64,000 bases of DNA from Antedon mediterranea (Eukaryota > Echinodermata > Crinoidea > Comatulida > Antedonidae): positions 13,752,932 to 13,816,931 of the forward strand of contig NC_092679.1 of NCBI RefSeq assembly GCF_964355755.1, given 5' to 3'. Shown here in pieces: positions 62,157 to 64,000 of the stretch; positions within the stretch are counted from its first letter, which is position 1, and every line of letters starts with the position of its first letter. The notes under the pieces are model-generated. The model worked only from the letters and a program-made list of their open reading frames with translations. It had not been told where the DNA came from and did no database searches. A program made the translations under genes and the position numbers.

Positions 62157-62932
62157 ATTTTTTATTTCCTTGTGGTAGTCAAGTTTTAAATATATCTATC
62201 GATTTTATTGCTTACAATCGAGGACATCTTGGCCACATCTGCAAAAAAGTTTTATCATTTGCTCACCAAGGTCGCCTTTTCCATTAGACACAATTAGAAT
62301 TTACGAACAAAATTGTATTTTAACCCTATGAAGACGCAAGGTTTCTACCCCAAGTGACTGAGCTAAAATAAGGTATTAAGTTTCGTCGGTAAAAGATTAG
62401 TATAAGCATGGAGATTTTTCTCCATGGTATAAGCTAGTAGATTCCGAAAATTCCCTGTTAATGGCTCTTCCAACAAACTTTCTTACTCTTACTTCTTGAA
62501 TCGGAGGTATCTCTGGCGGGAATTTAATAAGTCATAGAGAATGATATAAACCATAATACGATTTATTTTTATTTCCTTGTGGTAGTCAAGTTTTAAATAT
62601 ATCTATCGATTTTATTGCTTACAATCGATGACATCTTGGCCACATCTGCAAAAAAGTCTTATCATTTGCTCACCAAGGTCGCCTTTTCCATTAGACACAA
62701 CTAGAATTTACGAACAAACTTGTATTTTAACCCTTTGAAGACGCAAGGTTTCTACCCCAAGTGACTGAGCTTAAATAAGGTATTAAAGATTAGTATAAGC
62801 TAGTAGATTCCGAAAATTCCCTGTTAATGGCTTTTCCAACAAACTTGCTTACCCTTACTTCTTGAATCGGAGGTATCTCTGGCGGGAATTTAATAAGTCA
62901 GAGAGAATGAAATAAACCATAATACGATTGGT
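62157..62932. repeat. Two-copy tandem duplication, period about 407 bp, upstream of the receptor start
   Basis: atttccttgtggtagtcaag through aaaccataatacgatt occurs at 62164 and 62571. The second copy lacks about 40 bp that includes the small palindrome catggagatttttctccatg. Confidence 0.88.
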
Positions 62933-62978
62933 TAATTAATAGCGTGACAATCGTTTCCTGGTTATGACGTGATACTTA

Positions 62979-63165
62979 AGCCTGTTTTCCTGTCGACGTT
63001 ATTCGACGCTATCGTCGTTGATCGTTAAAAGTTCAACGACGAAGTTGAAATGATGACAATAGCGAGTACCATTTCCTGTAAATCGTTAGCATTTCAATGT
63101 TTACGTAGAAGATCGCCGATTATTGTTAACGATAGCGTCGAATAACATCGACAGGAAAACAGGCT
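62979..63165. mobile_element. MITE with TTA target duplication
   Basis: Ends AGCCTGTTTTCCTGTCGA are exact inverted repeats at first and agree for about 37 bp. TTA flanks both sides (62976-62978 and 63166-63168), as in PIF/Harbinger elements. Length 187 bp, no ORF. From 63169 to 63622 I see nothing else. Confidence 0.82.
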
Positions 63166-63622
63166 TTAGTTGTTTTGGTTTATCAGGGTTTATGTATGGA
63201 TTATTAACTTTGTTTGTCTTTGTCTGTTAAATGTTTAAAATAGTCGAACTTTACAAGTGTTTTTTATATTTTGAACATACTGTATATAACGATAATAATG
63301 TTTATATAATAATAAAGGGTTATTTTGTGAAAATAACTGTAGGTTGACAGTGGGAATCCTTTTAATATTGCAGAGGTATAGGCCTAATAAGTTCAGTTTG
63401 TTTAATGACTAAACATTTTAGTTAGACTAGGTAGGTCCAGTTATCCTTTTTATGTTATGTCTAATTTTACGGAACAATATCGATAAAGTTACCTCAAACC
63501 CAATCGATGAATCCATTATTACACAGCAACAACAATAGAGACATCATTGCTACAGGCCATTACGAAAATATCACAATGTGGCATTTTGCGTTCACATAAT
63601 TGATACCATGTTTATAAATTTT

Positions 63623-64000
63623 TAGTCACGTTGGACGCGACTCAATAGTTCACTATGTCAGTCGGTCGGTCGGTCGGTCTGTCGGTCTGTCTGTCGGACC
63701 GGTATCACTATGCGTTTTATCGCTTTCTGACCTTATCTTGATATCAGTTTAATCTAGCTAAGTCAATTTTTCACAGTATATTCCTTATGGCCAGGAATCG
63801 ATGTGGTTATGTTTTCACGGTGCGCAATAAAAAATAACGCGGTCTACGCACGATTTAACGAAATCACGTTTGTAATCATATCTTCACAACCATGAATAAC
63901 AAAATTTGGTACTCATAAATTTCAGGGCATAAATCATCATATGGTAATACAATTACGTGCGTAGCGCATGTAACGCATGCGTACGCGCGCTTAAAATTTT
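63623..64000 (+). mobile_element. GTCG/GTCT-tract element, copy 4, cut by the window end
   Basis: Left hairpin tagtcacgttggacgcgact, ttcactatg, GGTC tract, ggaccggtatcactatgcg and the same body as copies 1 and 2. The right end is outside the window. Confidence 0.82.

Overview
This is an AT-rich, intron-containing metazoan window, not a prokaryotic one. Exons are tiny (60-135 nt) with GTAAGT/GTGAGT donors, the retrotransposons are of animal type (RTE, CR1/jockey-like, L1-like and DIRS/Ngaro-like), and palindromic TAGGCCTA words are scattered throughout. Together these suggest a marine invertebrate deuterostome, most likely an echinoderm; the species assignment is inference.

The main finding is one large minus-strand gene spanning about 61918 to 14545. 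I assembled it from 20 exons that I found by reading splice sites. Exon 1 carries a signal peptide and a leucine-rich-repeat N-terminal cap. Sixteen short exons then carry about 17 leucine-rich repeats. After these come an ephrin-receptor-like cysteine-rich exon, a long exon with more cysteine-rich sequence and a multi-pass membrane domain, and a short cytoplasmic tail exon. All LRR exons start and end in the same phase, so any of them can be skipped in frame. The total is 3375 nt (1124 codons plus stop) after discounting one extra base in a homopolymer at 15408-15411. The product looks like a cell-surface pattern-recognition or adhesion receptor; its ligand cannot be told from sequence. Two pairs of LRR exons are recent segmental duplicates.

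Almost everything else is mobile DNA, much of it nested in the introns. 1-1060: relic of a multicopy invertebrate ORF family with a CxC-rich tail. 1160-5380: a 355-bp tandem repeat and two Helitron-like elements. 5481-9945: a long-inverted-repeat element carrying two opposed LINE fragments. 9950-12215: another Helitron-like end and a 137-bp tandem repeat. 20391-24450: a degenerate tyrosine-recombinase retrotransposon with an SGNH hydrolase domain. 25306-30170: TTAA-associated terminal-inverted-repeat elements, a pair of inverted GC-rich minisatellites and a broken MADF-type gene. 30911-35756: a LINE split by a long-inverted-repeat element and a TTAA-flanked MITE. 39290-39880, 41160-45060, 47340-48250 and 53058-54815: further LINE pieces. 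Three full copies (43.5, 45.2 and 50.6 kb) and one edge-truncated copy (63.6 kb) of a roughly 0.8-kb element carry GTCG/GTCT tetranucleotide tracts at both ends.

No rRNA gene, CRISPR array or operon is present. Apart from the LRR receptor gene, no other intact host protein-coding gene could be supported.
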